Assembly: GCA_050084985.1 (NCBI GenBank)
Contig: JBITNC010000001.1
Location: 15,438,001 to 15,502,000, forward strand
Length of the DNA: 64,000 nt
Direction of reading: 5' to 3'
From: Nageia nagi
Taxonomy: Eukaryota > Pinophyta
In this document: one piece after another, positions 13,601 to 25,500 of the stretch
Layout of the letters: each line of letters opens with the position of its first letter
How positions within the stretch are numbered: the first letter of the stretch is position 1
Made by a program: the position numbers and the translations under genes
Notes under the pieces: generated by a model
Seen by the model: only the letters and a program-made list of their open reading frames with translations
Databases searched by the model: none
Told to the model about the DNA's origin: nothing

Positions 13601-14890
13601 GGTTGTGATTCTAAGGAATGTTCAGTTACGATTAAGCTTCTTGTGGTCAATTTCAGACAAGTCTCAAATCTTTCTTTATTTATGTCTTTCTTAGCTAGCA
13701 TTCAAATTCACCTTCATAGACTACCGCTTTTCTGTATGGGAGCCCTTTCCTATCACCAACTCTAATTTAAGAAAAGTAAAATAATCAACGAGATTTGAAA
13801 GGACATCGATCTCCAATACACCAGTTGTACATGGATCTCTCCTACCATCCCCTCTTCCCCAAGTTATCTTTCAACCATTATCACTTTATGGAGATTTGAG
13901 ATGGATGTATAGTCCCCCCACACTACCTTCAAGCATTTATGATGCATGGTCTACAAATTTCAATTAGATATAGATCAAGGTATGTTCCTACTAGCTTCAT
14001 GTTAAATCAGATCATCAATTACCATGAAAAGAGTAGATTCGCCTATTATGTTCCTTGGGAGAAATGGAAACTTGTCACCACTTTATATATTAATCTCCCA
14101 TCTATTATGAGATCTAAGGTAGATTTCACTACTTTTTCAAGAACAACTTATAATCTCTAGCCTCCTTCAAATATCCAAGTCAACAATTTCTTGCACCTTA
14201 AGGAGGCAACCCAACTTCAATGGCAAAGGACCCCTTCTACTAGCAACTTTCAACTATAGACTCTCATCCATCATGGATTAATTCAACCATATAGATTGTC
14301 TAAGAGTGGACATCAAACAAAAATGATATATGCCAAACCGGATTTCGAATTGTGATGTGTAACCTCAAGACTGCCCATCCCTCTTGTTCTCTAAACATAA
14401 GATTACAACCTCTCCCTCATATTTTCTTCTTTCTCATTTTGGCCTACTCCATAAGAGCAACATTGTGTTTACTTTTATTAATTTCATTTTGTTGAGCACT
14501 CTAACCTCTCACATACCTACTTGTCTTTTTCATAATCCCTTCATTTCTAACCCACCCTAGACATTAATAATATTTCTATTACCCAACCATCCTACAAACA
14601 TTCCTTCTTAAATTTCAACTTAAACTCTCCCACCACTTGGGCTTCTTAAACATTTCCTGTCCAAAGCTTATGTTAGAAAAAATAGTAAACATTTTCTAAT
14701 ATCCTATTTGACTTTACATAAGTGTTTAATAATTAATATTTTATATTATTTATTACTCTAATAAAAAGACAAATATTACATTTATTATTAATCTTTAATT
14801 TTTTATTTCAATCCTTTTTGGATTTATTCACTCAACTCTTTTAATTTTGGAAAACATTATTCCTATTTGATTGTCAACAATATCTTAAAA

Positions 14891-15050
14891 TTGTTCAAGG
14901 CTATTTAATGGCCTTGGTGTTTAATGAAAGATAATTATTTTTTCCACATAATCATTTTTTTATCTTTGTATTGTTCAATACTATTTAATGGTCTTAGGTG
15001 TTTAATAAAAGCAATTAGATTTTTCTCACATCATTGTTACATTATCTACT
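14891..15050. repeat. Imperfect tandem duplication, about 80-bp unit
   Basis: Two adjacent diverged copies start with TTGTTCAAGGCTATTTAATG (14891) and TTGTTCAATACTATTTAATG (14971). Both then read GG-C/T-CTT and GGTGTTTAAT followed by a T-rich stretch. Confidence 0.65.
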
Positions 15051-15728
15051 TAACAACTTCGAATCAATTTAACATCTATGGCAGATAATAAGATATTTTA
15101 CATATGAATGCAAAACATATGTTCCTTGTTTTTTCTTTTTAAAGGATTAATATGGAAAATGATATCATAATATCCGTCAATTTTATGTTTTGATATCACC
15201 TAAAGGTCTTTATTGGATTGCATCTTTTGAGTATAGCACCTCAGAATTTCTATAGGTCATATAAATTAAAGACTTTCATGAACACTATTCAAAATCTATA
15301 AAATATACGGATAAATTGCATTTAAAGGTAAATCCCTCTACAATCAAATCTCTCACATTTCAATTATAATATTATTTTACACAAATTTGTAAATATGTTA
15401 CAAACTATGCAAAATCATTTAACCTTAAAAATGCTCCCACAACATAGTAAATACAATTCTTTTCATTTATTAAAACTAATAAAATTGAATAATTATTATG
15501 GGATAGAAAATAATATAGTAGATAAATTTATAAATGTATTTGTATATAATGTAAAAAATAGATAAATCTTGTTGTTAATATTACATGTGAATAATATCAT
15601 TCAAATTTCTCTAAACAAATATGATTATGAATAATATTCTTTGAATGTTTCTAATATAATTTTATAACTATTTATTTTATGTTGATGTTGAAATAAAATA
15701 GAAAACATGATCTATTTCAATCAAATAT

Positions 15729-15878
15729 AAAACTCTACTTGAACCACAAGCTCAGTTAGCCAATTTCTTTTATAAAATAGAAAGACCAAATAAACTTCTA
15801 ACCAATAATCAACTTCAATAAATTGTATAACTATACTTGAAGGACAAGCTCAGGAAACCAATTTATTTTATAAAATAG
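15729..15878. repeat. Imperfect direct repeat, about 100-bp spacing
   Basis: Two copies of roughly 50 bp share an ACTTGAA...ACAAGCTCAG block followed by CCAATTT and TTTTATAAAATAG. They start near 15729 and 15828. Confidence 0.6.
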
Positions 15879-16149
15879 TGAACATTAATAAATCCACTTA
15901 CAAACACATGAAAAAATAGATTGTCTTGGTAGATGTTAATAAACCTAAAATGTAATAAATTATTCAATATTTTATCTGACCAATAAAGTCATGAGATTAA
16001 TATACAGTTTCTGAGTTTAGATCTACAGGCAAGAATAGAGTATGGTTACTCGTTAACCTAAGCATTTCACTAACAAACTCAGGAACAACCACCCCTTTTA
16101 AAAAGACAAATATAGTAAGACTCCTACCTCTTTACAAGAAAAAACCACT

Positions 16150-16439
16150 TCAAAAAACTCTATTGAGAATTACTGTTATTACATGCTTGGAAATATTCTT
16201 CTCTTGCATACCATCTCTCTAATTAGTTTCCTTTCCAAATGAGCATAAATTTGATTTCTTTTTTGGTTTTGCCCAATCAACAAGACTAACCAAAAACTGA
16301 TTAATACGATGTCTGCCTTTATCAACATGTGATTCATCTGATTCCAGGACAGATGCATTGTTTCAAACCACATGAAAACTAGAAAAAGTTGCTCTTACTA
16401 TTTGAATACATATGGAAATTGGATTTCATTCTCCTTTGA
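16150..16439 (-). other. Probable 3' UTR of PES
   Basis: This is the sequence immediately downstream of the Pescadillo stop codon in the direction of transcription. No strong AATAAA is visible within 300 nt, so the end is a guess. The 64-codon open frame at 16179-16373 resembles nothing and is not called. Confidence 0.3.
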
Positions 16440-16514
16440 TCACCACCTCGGCTTTTCTTTTCTTTTTCTTTCTTCAAGGAGCTTAACACGTGCTTTCTTT
16501 TCAGCATTGCCCAT
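16440..16514 (-). CDS. PES: PES exon 14 (residues 596-619 and stop)
   Basis: Codes [19 protein letters not shown], then EKPRW and TGA. The LLEERK-type basic tail is expected at PES C-termini. Acceptor GATGTAG; the phase matches exon 13 exactly. Confidence 0.9.
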   Translation of the reverse strand: MGNAEKKARVKLLEERKRKEKPRW

Positions 16515-19500
16515 CTACATCAATAAGTAAAACGTTAGTCCCACGATATTCACCATTCAAGCACACATTGGGAATATAAAAGTATCTAGTTTAAGCATGC
16601 AAATACCTGGCAATCGAAGAAACTATGATACCTAAAAGCTACTATTTTTCCTTTCAAGTGTACAAAAATTATATTGACAAATGGCAAGCCATTTTACACA
16701 AATATAAAGGAGAAAGGAAGGAGCACAACCGTATTTCACTTCATAACTTTCAAATTAGAGACTCCTCATGTTTTACCATATTGCAGACTCAAAACGGTGG
16801 ACCTTGATTGTTTAAATTAGAAGAGCACATGTAGAGATATTTTTCTCCAGCTTATTCACTTCCAACAGAAAATCAAATGACCGACAAAGAATTCACAAAC
16901 AAAAATTAAATGACGGACTTCTAGTTTAGTCCATCCAATTTCGTTACTGTTAGTAGACCACAAGCTCTTCTGAGTACATTAACAATAGTATCAATTAATG
17001 CGGAACATACACATCCAAATTTCGGGGACACTCTTGGATGATGTTTTAAGGCAATGAATAAGCTACAGAAAACTCCATAAGACAGAAAAACAAGAACTGA
17101 ATCTGTTGCTAAAGTGAAGGTAAAAGTAAGCCATGTTTGGGTAAACGTATGAGCATAATTCCCTCAATAAACAAGTGCAAAATTGTTTCTTACTCATTTT
17201 AAATGTTGAAGACATAGATTCACAATTATTACCACCATCCAAATTCAAAAATATGGATAAATATGAATGCAGAAGTCTATGAGAAACATTATGCGACCAG
17301 GCATCTGAGAATTCCCTGACAAAGCGAATAGTCATTTTACATCACAGGATGCCTAAGAAACAAGCTCCTGTTTTTGTACTTTCATCAAGAGCTACCAAAA
17401 GAATTTGAAAATGACATCAAAGAAAGCTTGAAAAGTAACATTTTGGAATGAGTACTGATATATTGATTTTTGAAAGCATAAGCTTAAAATCCTTTTCAGA
17501 CCATTATTGAGTTGGCCTAAATAGGTTCAAGGAAAATTAAAACAAATCATATGGCCATCATTGATAAGCGTTTAACGGAGTATATACTATGTTTGTATTT
17601 CACAAGTCTATTTAAAGGCCCAATAGATTAATACAAACCATCTTGGAATTCAGTTTCCATATCAGTTGGTATCTAAACATTTCGCGAGGGGCAATTTCCC
17701 TATTGGAAATTCCATAGCTTTAAGCTTCAATTTTCAGTTTCTATTCTGTCCATGATTCGAATTGTGTCTGCTGTATCACACCTATGATCTCCTCATGTGC
17801 TGCTACAAAAATTCTGCATTTCTTTTGCTTTGATGATAGAAGCTTGTTGCATACTCTTCTGGAACCTTTCTTCTGAAATTGTGTCATCCTCACTGTGTGG
17901 TCTCGGTCTTCACAACTGCTGGTTGTGAGTGATTTAAGCTTAGTACAGAGCCCTTTACCGTCCTTTCTGCTTAACCTCAATCTGCCCCAAGGTACAAGCC
18001 ATCGGCAGAGACAGGGTCGTAGATATTGATATTATTGTTGCCATGCTTGGCATTGAGTACCAGTTCCCGGGGAACACCATTGAAGAGAGACCCCGACTGC
18101 CTTGACTGGTACCTACACGTAACCCCATAAGACCAACCGCTGTTGTAAGGTCACAATTTTGTTTCCAAGAAGGCAGGTGAACAGATCTCACAACCCTCGT
18201 CATATAGCCTCTATCGATAATTGTAGACGGGGTGGATTTTTAGAATCTTTCCATGAAACTAGGCTTTTATGGCATGTAGACATACGTGTGTTGGTAAGAT
18301 GATATCCCCATGACGGATGCAACTGCCAGTGACACCACTATTACCACTTTCTTGAATTTGGAAAGAGATTTCCAAAACCCTTATACCTACAATGGTTTTA
18401 GCTTCGAAGATTGTTTTCTAAGGGAAAAGTATTGCGTGTTATCTTCATTTTCTTACTGGGGATTCTTATCACTACAATGACCTCTGAAGCTCGTGCATTT
18501 TCACAGATTTGGGTATTTTCCAATTTGCATGCTCATTTTTGCATCTTATGCTTCAGGTAATTCGTACTTCACTAGCACTCTCTGAATGGGTGGGTTGTTG
18601 GCATATTCCAACAACGGGAAGTTTGAAGTCATAATTTCATCCTTCTTCTATACATTCCATTGCTTTGGCAAAAGTTTTTGATGGGAACCCCTCTCCAATC
18701 TTTAGCTTCCACTCGTTGTCACTCGTATTTTTGACATGCCAAGTTATTTCTTCTTAGGTTCCTCCTCTTATTCATTCTACGCTGTAGAGTCCAAAGCTTC
18801 CATTATTGAGAGGAATGACACGGATTAACAGAGTATACACTATGCTTAGTTAATTATATTCACACCTGTGTTTAGTTTTTTTGTTACACACTATGATTGT
18901 ACTTTATAGGGCTATTTAAAGACCCAATAGATCAATACAAACTATCTTGGAATTCAGTTTCCATACCTGTTGGTATCAGAGCATTTCGATCTTGTCTGTG
19001 AATTCAGTTTCCATATCACTCATTGTTGAATTCCATTTTAGGAAACTATAATACCAATATAAATTTTGTATTTATGATAAAGTTTTCTAAGAAACACATA
19101 CAAAATCATATAACTGACCTCAAATTTTATTTAAATATTAGGTATGCACTATTAATTGTAAGAGCATATTTCTATAAAAATGAAAGACAATTCTCATTTA
19201 TCATTCTTCTTTGAATTATCGATGCCCCATTTATCACAACAGAAGCATTTACCAGCAATTTAAAACTAATAAAATAAAAGTGATACTTCAAGATTGTCCA
19301 AAGAATTACAACTACAAAAAACTTGCATTCACTGTTGCCTCCATACAACTAATATCAAAACTTACTATCTCCATCTTTGAATTGGCACAAAAGTTGCCAA
19401 GCTGCTGCAACACCATACAGTGAAAGAACTATGTATAAAGCTAGTAAAAATGTATTAAGTAGTTATAGCTTACAAATGCCATAAGATATAAATTTATTTT

Positions 19501-22500
19501 TACGAATCTTCAGGAAAAATTACAATATTTTAATAATTCACTTTTTAAATTTTGATGTTATAATTAAAATATAAATATAAAATATCAATTATCAATTATT
19601 CATAATAAGAGACTCAACAACACCTGAAAGGATTTTAGTCAAGCGCACAAACATATCAATTATAAAATATCCCTACCTTAACTAATACTATCTTTCACTA
19701 TAAATCTAGCAAAATAAATTCAACTATAAATTAAGATTGGTGACCATGGTGGGGTTGAGCTCTCAACCAGCTCAGAGACACAGGTTCTATGCCTGCTGAG
19801 ACTTAAACCTAGGCCTTCATTTGCTAATTGCATTAAAATAAAATATTTTCTGTAAGGCCGCATACTACCAGTACTACATAGGACTTAAATAAAGTTGATC
19901 CCACTGCTATTAATTTTGTGTATTTTAGTTTTTTCAGATCATATTGAATGTTGAAACCTTCAAGACAAGGGAACATTTGAGCCTTCTTCACCATCCATCT
20001 ACCACAATGGGTTACGCCACAAAGCATGATAAGGGGAGGGAGAAGGGAGAGAGAGAGATGAAAATAATTATATAAATATACTGGTACTGCAACCAGTTAA
20101 CTAAATTTTGAAGTAAGGGGAGATATATTAATAAATAAAGGATTAATGGGAAAGGTGCTGGATTGTTTGTTGAGAATATAAGACCAAAGGATGGGCATTT
20201 TCAATGTTCTGTCTCATCAAGGATTGTAATTAGATAGAACACTTTAGTCATAAGATTTTTCAGTCCTTCAACTTGAAATTTTTGATCAAGAAGACTTCAA
20301 TACCGAAAACCACAAGAAGCCATAGTGGATAAAACCAATAAGCTAGAGCAGTTGAGACTTTCCAAGACCATAGAGTTCAGAAAAATCCTTGACTTAAGCC
20401 AACAAACAGAGTCCCGGTAACAAAACTGGGATCAGTGTTTCCATTATGACTCTGCGTAGTGGCTTTTGAACTTTTTTCTGATTTAAAATTAAAATCAAAC
20501 ATTCCCCATACATGAAAGTTCCAGAGAAATGGGTTGACAGGTTCAGTTTAGATGTTGCCAGTTGATTTTATTTATCAAGAGAAGCACAAATGCTTGACAA
20601 CAATGGCTAGCTTGGAAGACCATTAGCAAGCGTCCTGCATGTCAGCTTAGAAACAAAGCATATAAATAACCATGAACTTGTAAACATCGATTTTTTACTT
20701 GGGTCCAACAAGCACAAAAATGTATCCAAAAGACTCGATATGCCAATATCTGTATTTTTGCACCCATGAGATGCTATTACTTTGAGAAAGAGCTATTAAA
20801 CGCGTTAACTTGAGTACATTGTCATCATCATCTCACTTGCATGTTTAATCCAAGTGCACTGTTAGGAGGTAAAGTCAATATCCAGATCTTCAACATTCTT
20901 CAGCAGAGTGGTGCATGGTGGTGCAGCGTATGGCAATCCTTTTTCACACACAATTACTAAATATGGTAGTCAATAAATGCAGTTTTGGAATGCACCTTGG
21001 TATTCTGGGATTTTCCTTTGTTTTCTATAAAAAGGGAATGACCCCTTGTATTTTAAAAATGTGAAAGGGTAAAAGTTTGTTGAGATTAATAAAAGATAGA
21101 AGCTGCCATTGCCCCATGGTTTTACCTGCACACAGCAGAGTTTCCTCGTAAATCTTGTGTGTTGTTTTTGTTTCAGCTTGCTTGCTCTTAATTTTTAACA
21201 TGTGTTAAGTTTAACAATAGTAAGTTAAAGTTCCTGAAGCACTTGAAACATAAAAAGATTTTAATTGTTTTTAATACAGAATACTTCATGGTAAAAGAAC
21301 AGTTAAATTCAGCCATCAATACCCAGATAACTTGAGTCTCAAATAATCCTAAAATTCCTAAATAACGTTTGACCTAGAAAGCCAAATATCACCCTGAAAG
21401 GAGATGTATTTCATTCTTTCCAGCATACTGTCCTTTCAGAGAATGGCCCACATGTGAGTGTCCAAACAGATATCTGGCATCTAACGTTTTTATGGCAACC
21501 ATGTTTTCTAATTCCTGTCACTATTTCTTCTACTGAACCAAACCGGTTGGGTGTGTTGCAAGGAAACGATAAGTGGTGGTTCTCAAACACAAGCCTTTAC
21601 AATAGAAATTACCCTTTTTCACCAATCCACCTACCATGGACGGGCTCTCTGGCATCCATATTTTGTTTTATCAATCTTGGAACTCTTACACTTTACTTTT
21701 AGTATTGCAATGAATCAAATTCAGATTACATTTTTCTAAAAACTATTGTTTACTTCCTGTTGTCAAGTTTGTTAAGTATCACTTCTTGGAAGCACTCGGT
21801 ACTCAATGTATAAGTTACAAGTAGAACGTTCCTGTTAATTTGACACTATGTTCATCTGAAAGAATAACAAGTATACTGTTTCCATGCCCTGGAGATGATC
21901 AAACATTGCATGCCATGCTTGTAAAATTAATCTAAGACCAATACCTGCATAGCTTCATATAGCTTTCTCTTCTTCCGAAACATCATCATTTTTTTCATAT
22001 CCTTAGAGTCATCAGCATCTTTGTCCGGTCCAAAACCTGTACTTGAAGGTTTCTCTTCGTCCTGTGAAGCTTCCTGCAAGCCCTTTATCTCCTTGCCCAA
22101 AAGAGATGAAGAATATGGAATGCCTTGAAGTTCTTTTGTGAGTTCTTCTTGGTATGCCCTTTCACTGGCCATTTCCTGCAATATTGCATGACAGATTATT
22201 CCAACTGACATCTCTCTCCTTTAACAGTTACAAAACAATAAGCAGTCCATAAGCTTAAACCAAAATACGAAGCTCAGGCCATCAACCTCCAATAATCTTA
22301 GTTGAAAAAATAATAAACTCAGGATAGATTTATCATATATCTAGGAACCAAATCTACAAATCCATACCTCTCTTTGCTTTTCTGCTTCTTCATTAGCTTC
22401 ATTACGGCGAGCAATAGCATCTGCCAGCATGTTCTGTGGATCGTTCATGTCTTGATCCTCCATCCCTGGCATAGGTAAAACTTTCTTTTTGGATGCCGCT

Positions 22501-25500
22501 TGCAGGCACTTGATAGTTTCAGCATACTCTGGCATGTATCCCTCCACTTCATAATCAACAAAAGGTGACAGATGAGGTGGAGGAGGTCTGGTGCAAGCAT
22601 GTAAGAAATATTAACAAGGGTGTTAAGGGTCATTCATAAAATAAATCATTGTACCAAACCAAGTGAATCATCATTGCGCAATAAATATCTGATGTAAACA
22701 AAAAAAGCCACAGCATATAAATAATTTAATCAACATTCTAGAAGTCACTTCTTAGAGAACATTAAAATTTTGCCATAACAATCCACGTACTTGAAGAATA
22801 TTCTGAACTATAAGACAGGGATAAATCATGAGAATGAACACTGTGCAGCTCCCCTTTTTGTGATCTATCACAGATCCTCAAATTATCATACTCAACATCA
22901 ACATTTAACTGAAATAATTGTTATTTAAAGAGCATGGATAAAGGTGTTAAAAGTCTTTTGAAAAATTAAAAAATAACATTAGACACAAGAACTCTATACT
23001 GGCAATACAACAGAGGTCATCCACAAAGTTCCGGGACATGGTTAAGTCTACAATTGAGCAATATAAGCAGCTTGAGAATAAATAATAAAAGACTTCCTAC
23101 TTCTCATATTTTGAAGTCTGCCACAGACCTTTGAATAAACAAGAAATATCTATAAGACAGACTATCTGTTGAACTCAACCTCAAAATTGAGCTGAGTATT
23201 TGGAAATAAAGCCTTATTTCTGTATTTGCACTTGTAAAGATGATAAATGAAGAACATTCTTCACAAATTACACTCTTGAAATTGAAAATTATAGTGGCAA
23301 CTGATCACAGCAAATTGTTTAAAGCAATACCAACTGATGTTCAAGTCACCAATCATGCATGTTTGACTAATAACAGCTATGTCAGGGTCCGACTTAGAAA
23401 AATTAAAAATTGATAAAGAGTTGCAAAAAAAAAAAAGATATTTATACCCAACATAATCCAAGATATCAGTAAGAAAGATCTCAACAAATAAACAATACAA
23501 TTATTAGAGAATCTACCTTCCAACCAAGTACTTTTCTGTAGGCAGGATAACACGAACATTGACGCAATCATAAATCCATTGAGGTTGAACATAGTCCCTT
23601 GACAAAAACTTATGACCCTGAGTTGGACGATCCACAATCTGTAGAAAACTATCCACCAGTCAGGACTTGTACAAAATTGCCATAACCAAAAGCTCCTGAA
23701 TAAGATAACAACAATTAATGCTGACAATTTAAATGCTTTAGCAATTTGCAGCTAATGAAAGATAAATATCTATTAAAAAAGAAAGTCAATCTAAATACAG
23801 CATTTGTGGGGTAAGTCTTATAATACCTGGTGTGTAACACTTTCATCTGTCTCTTTAAAAGGAGCTCCATCACCATCCCATGAAACCATGCCACCAAAAG
23901 CCGGAATCACAAATAATAGCGACTCTCTTGGAACCTGTAGTAATGAATAACAATAGAAAACCTGTCTCATACCTAAAAGTCCATATATAACCTTTATACA
24001 ATTCTTCTAAAGAAGGATAATTTATAACCAATTTCTTTGGAAGTATACAGATGAAATCAGAAAATCCAAATTACCATGTTTGCAAGAAGTGATGGTTTAA
24101 CAGCATAGGCCCAATTAAGGTTAAAGTTACTTCGAAGAATAAAGTGTGCTGTTCACTTGGATTACAGCCATTTGAGTCAATGTATGGGTTCAACACCAGA
24201 AAGAAAACTCATTTTGTTATAGAAATCTGTAACATTCCAAAATGGAAATTACATAATTAAATAAATCTCAAAAACATATTTTGTAATTTATTAGGAGTGA
24301 TTTTGCATTTTAATTGTATTTGCCCCTCTTTTAGTAAAGAGTAAGCCCATTTATTATTTAATTAAATAATTCAAGGCTAATTGTGAGCCCCACATGGGAC
24401 ATTGAGCCTTCTTGAGTAGGATAGGAGTATTTTAAGTCATCTAGGAGTGAATATACGAATCCCAAGGGAGATTCATAAGCCCTACAGTGCAACATCCAAG
24501 TCATGCATGACCTGGAGATGATTTAGGGGACTTCAAGCTGGACGTCTAGCCTAGAAGTGTGACATCAAGCTATAAGGAGTAGTGGACACATGGTTGAGGG
24601 ATATCTTTGGACATCTAATCTTGTTTTTTCCAGTTTCGCCTTTTTACAGCATTGTTCTCAGGATCAAAAATCTCATCAAGCTTTCGTGCCCTAGGTGGAG
24701 CCTCATCAAGCTCCTGCCATTCTTGGAGCCTCATTAAGCTCCGAATATCTTGTGACGTCAGCCTACTAGGGAAATTGTTGAAGTGTGGGAGCATCAGATT
24801 TGGCTTTCCAACCAGACGTCTAGCCTTTTGAGGCCTTGTTTCTGTATTTCCGGGATTTGTAGTGAGAAGTCAAGCCCCAGGGACAATTTTGGATGCTTTC
24901 TACTTGTCTTTTAAGCATAATAATATCAAATCTAATTCCTTTGTGTCCAAATTTGGCATTTCTTGCATTTTCTTGATATAATTTGAGGTAATTCCTAATT
25001 TTTATAATTTGGAATGTTACAAATGGTATCAGAGCAATGATCTTGCCACCTATGATGTCAACTCGCTACAACAATAGATATTTTCTAAGATGAGAAGAGA
25101 GAAGCCGAATCCACCTGTCCATCAGGAGGAAAATCAGGAAGAAGGGTGTGAAGAGATGGTAAAGCATAGCAAGGAAGAAAATATGCACTAGGAAGAGGAA
25201 GAGATTTCGAAGGATGGGTGGAATGTAGAAAGGAGAAGATCTCTTAGTCCAGATTCGAAGGAAAGTAAGGAGAGATTCGACTTGTTGATTGACTTATTGA
25301 CACAATTGGTGACCCAGAATGCTTCTCAAACACCCAAAGGGAGGAGAACTCGTGAACCGTCGCCAAATTTGGAGGAAGGGGCACCGTTTCTCAATAGATC
25401 CGGTTTTGCAAGAGAACCAAGGAATAAGCATGACCTTGGAGCATCATCCCTCCATAGCTCAACATCGGTAGGAGAAAGAGATCCGTGAAATGAGGACAAA

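Larger units (their letters stand above)
10681..16149. other. AT-rich intergenic sequence, no gene recognised
   Basis: I found no protein family, tRNA or rRNA here. 12,000-12,900 and 14,680-16,000 are very AT-rich. 13,100-14,650 is somewhat less so, with one unrecognised open frame at 13939-14160 (+). The stretch after 10.7 kb may hold the 3' end of the Tat-like element, but no LTR border could be set. Confidence 0.5.
16515..21944 (-). other. PES intron 13 (5.4 kb)
   Basis: Holds a short LTR-like relic (17562-18982) and a possible tRNA-derived SINE (19730-19815). The remainder, including a GA-rich run at about 20030-20062 and open frames near 21454-21739, shows nothing I recognise. Confidence 0.75.
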
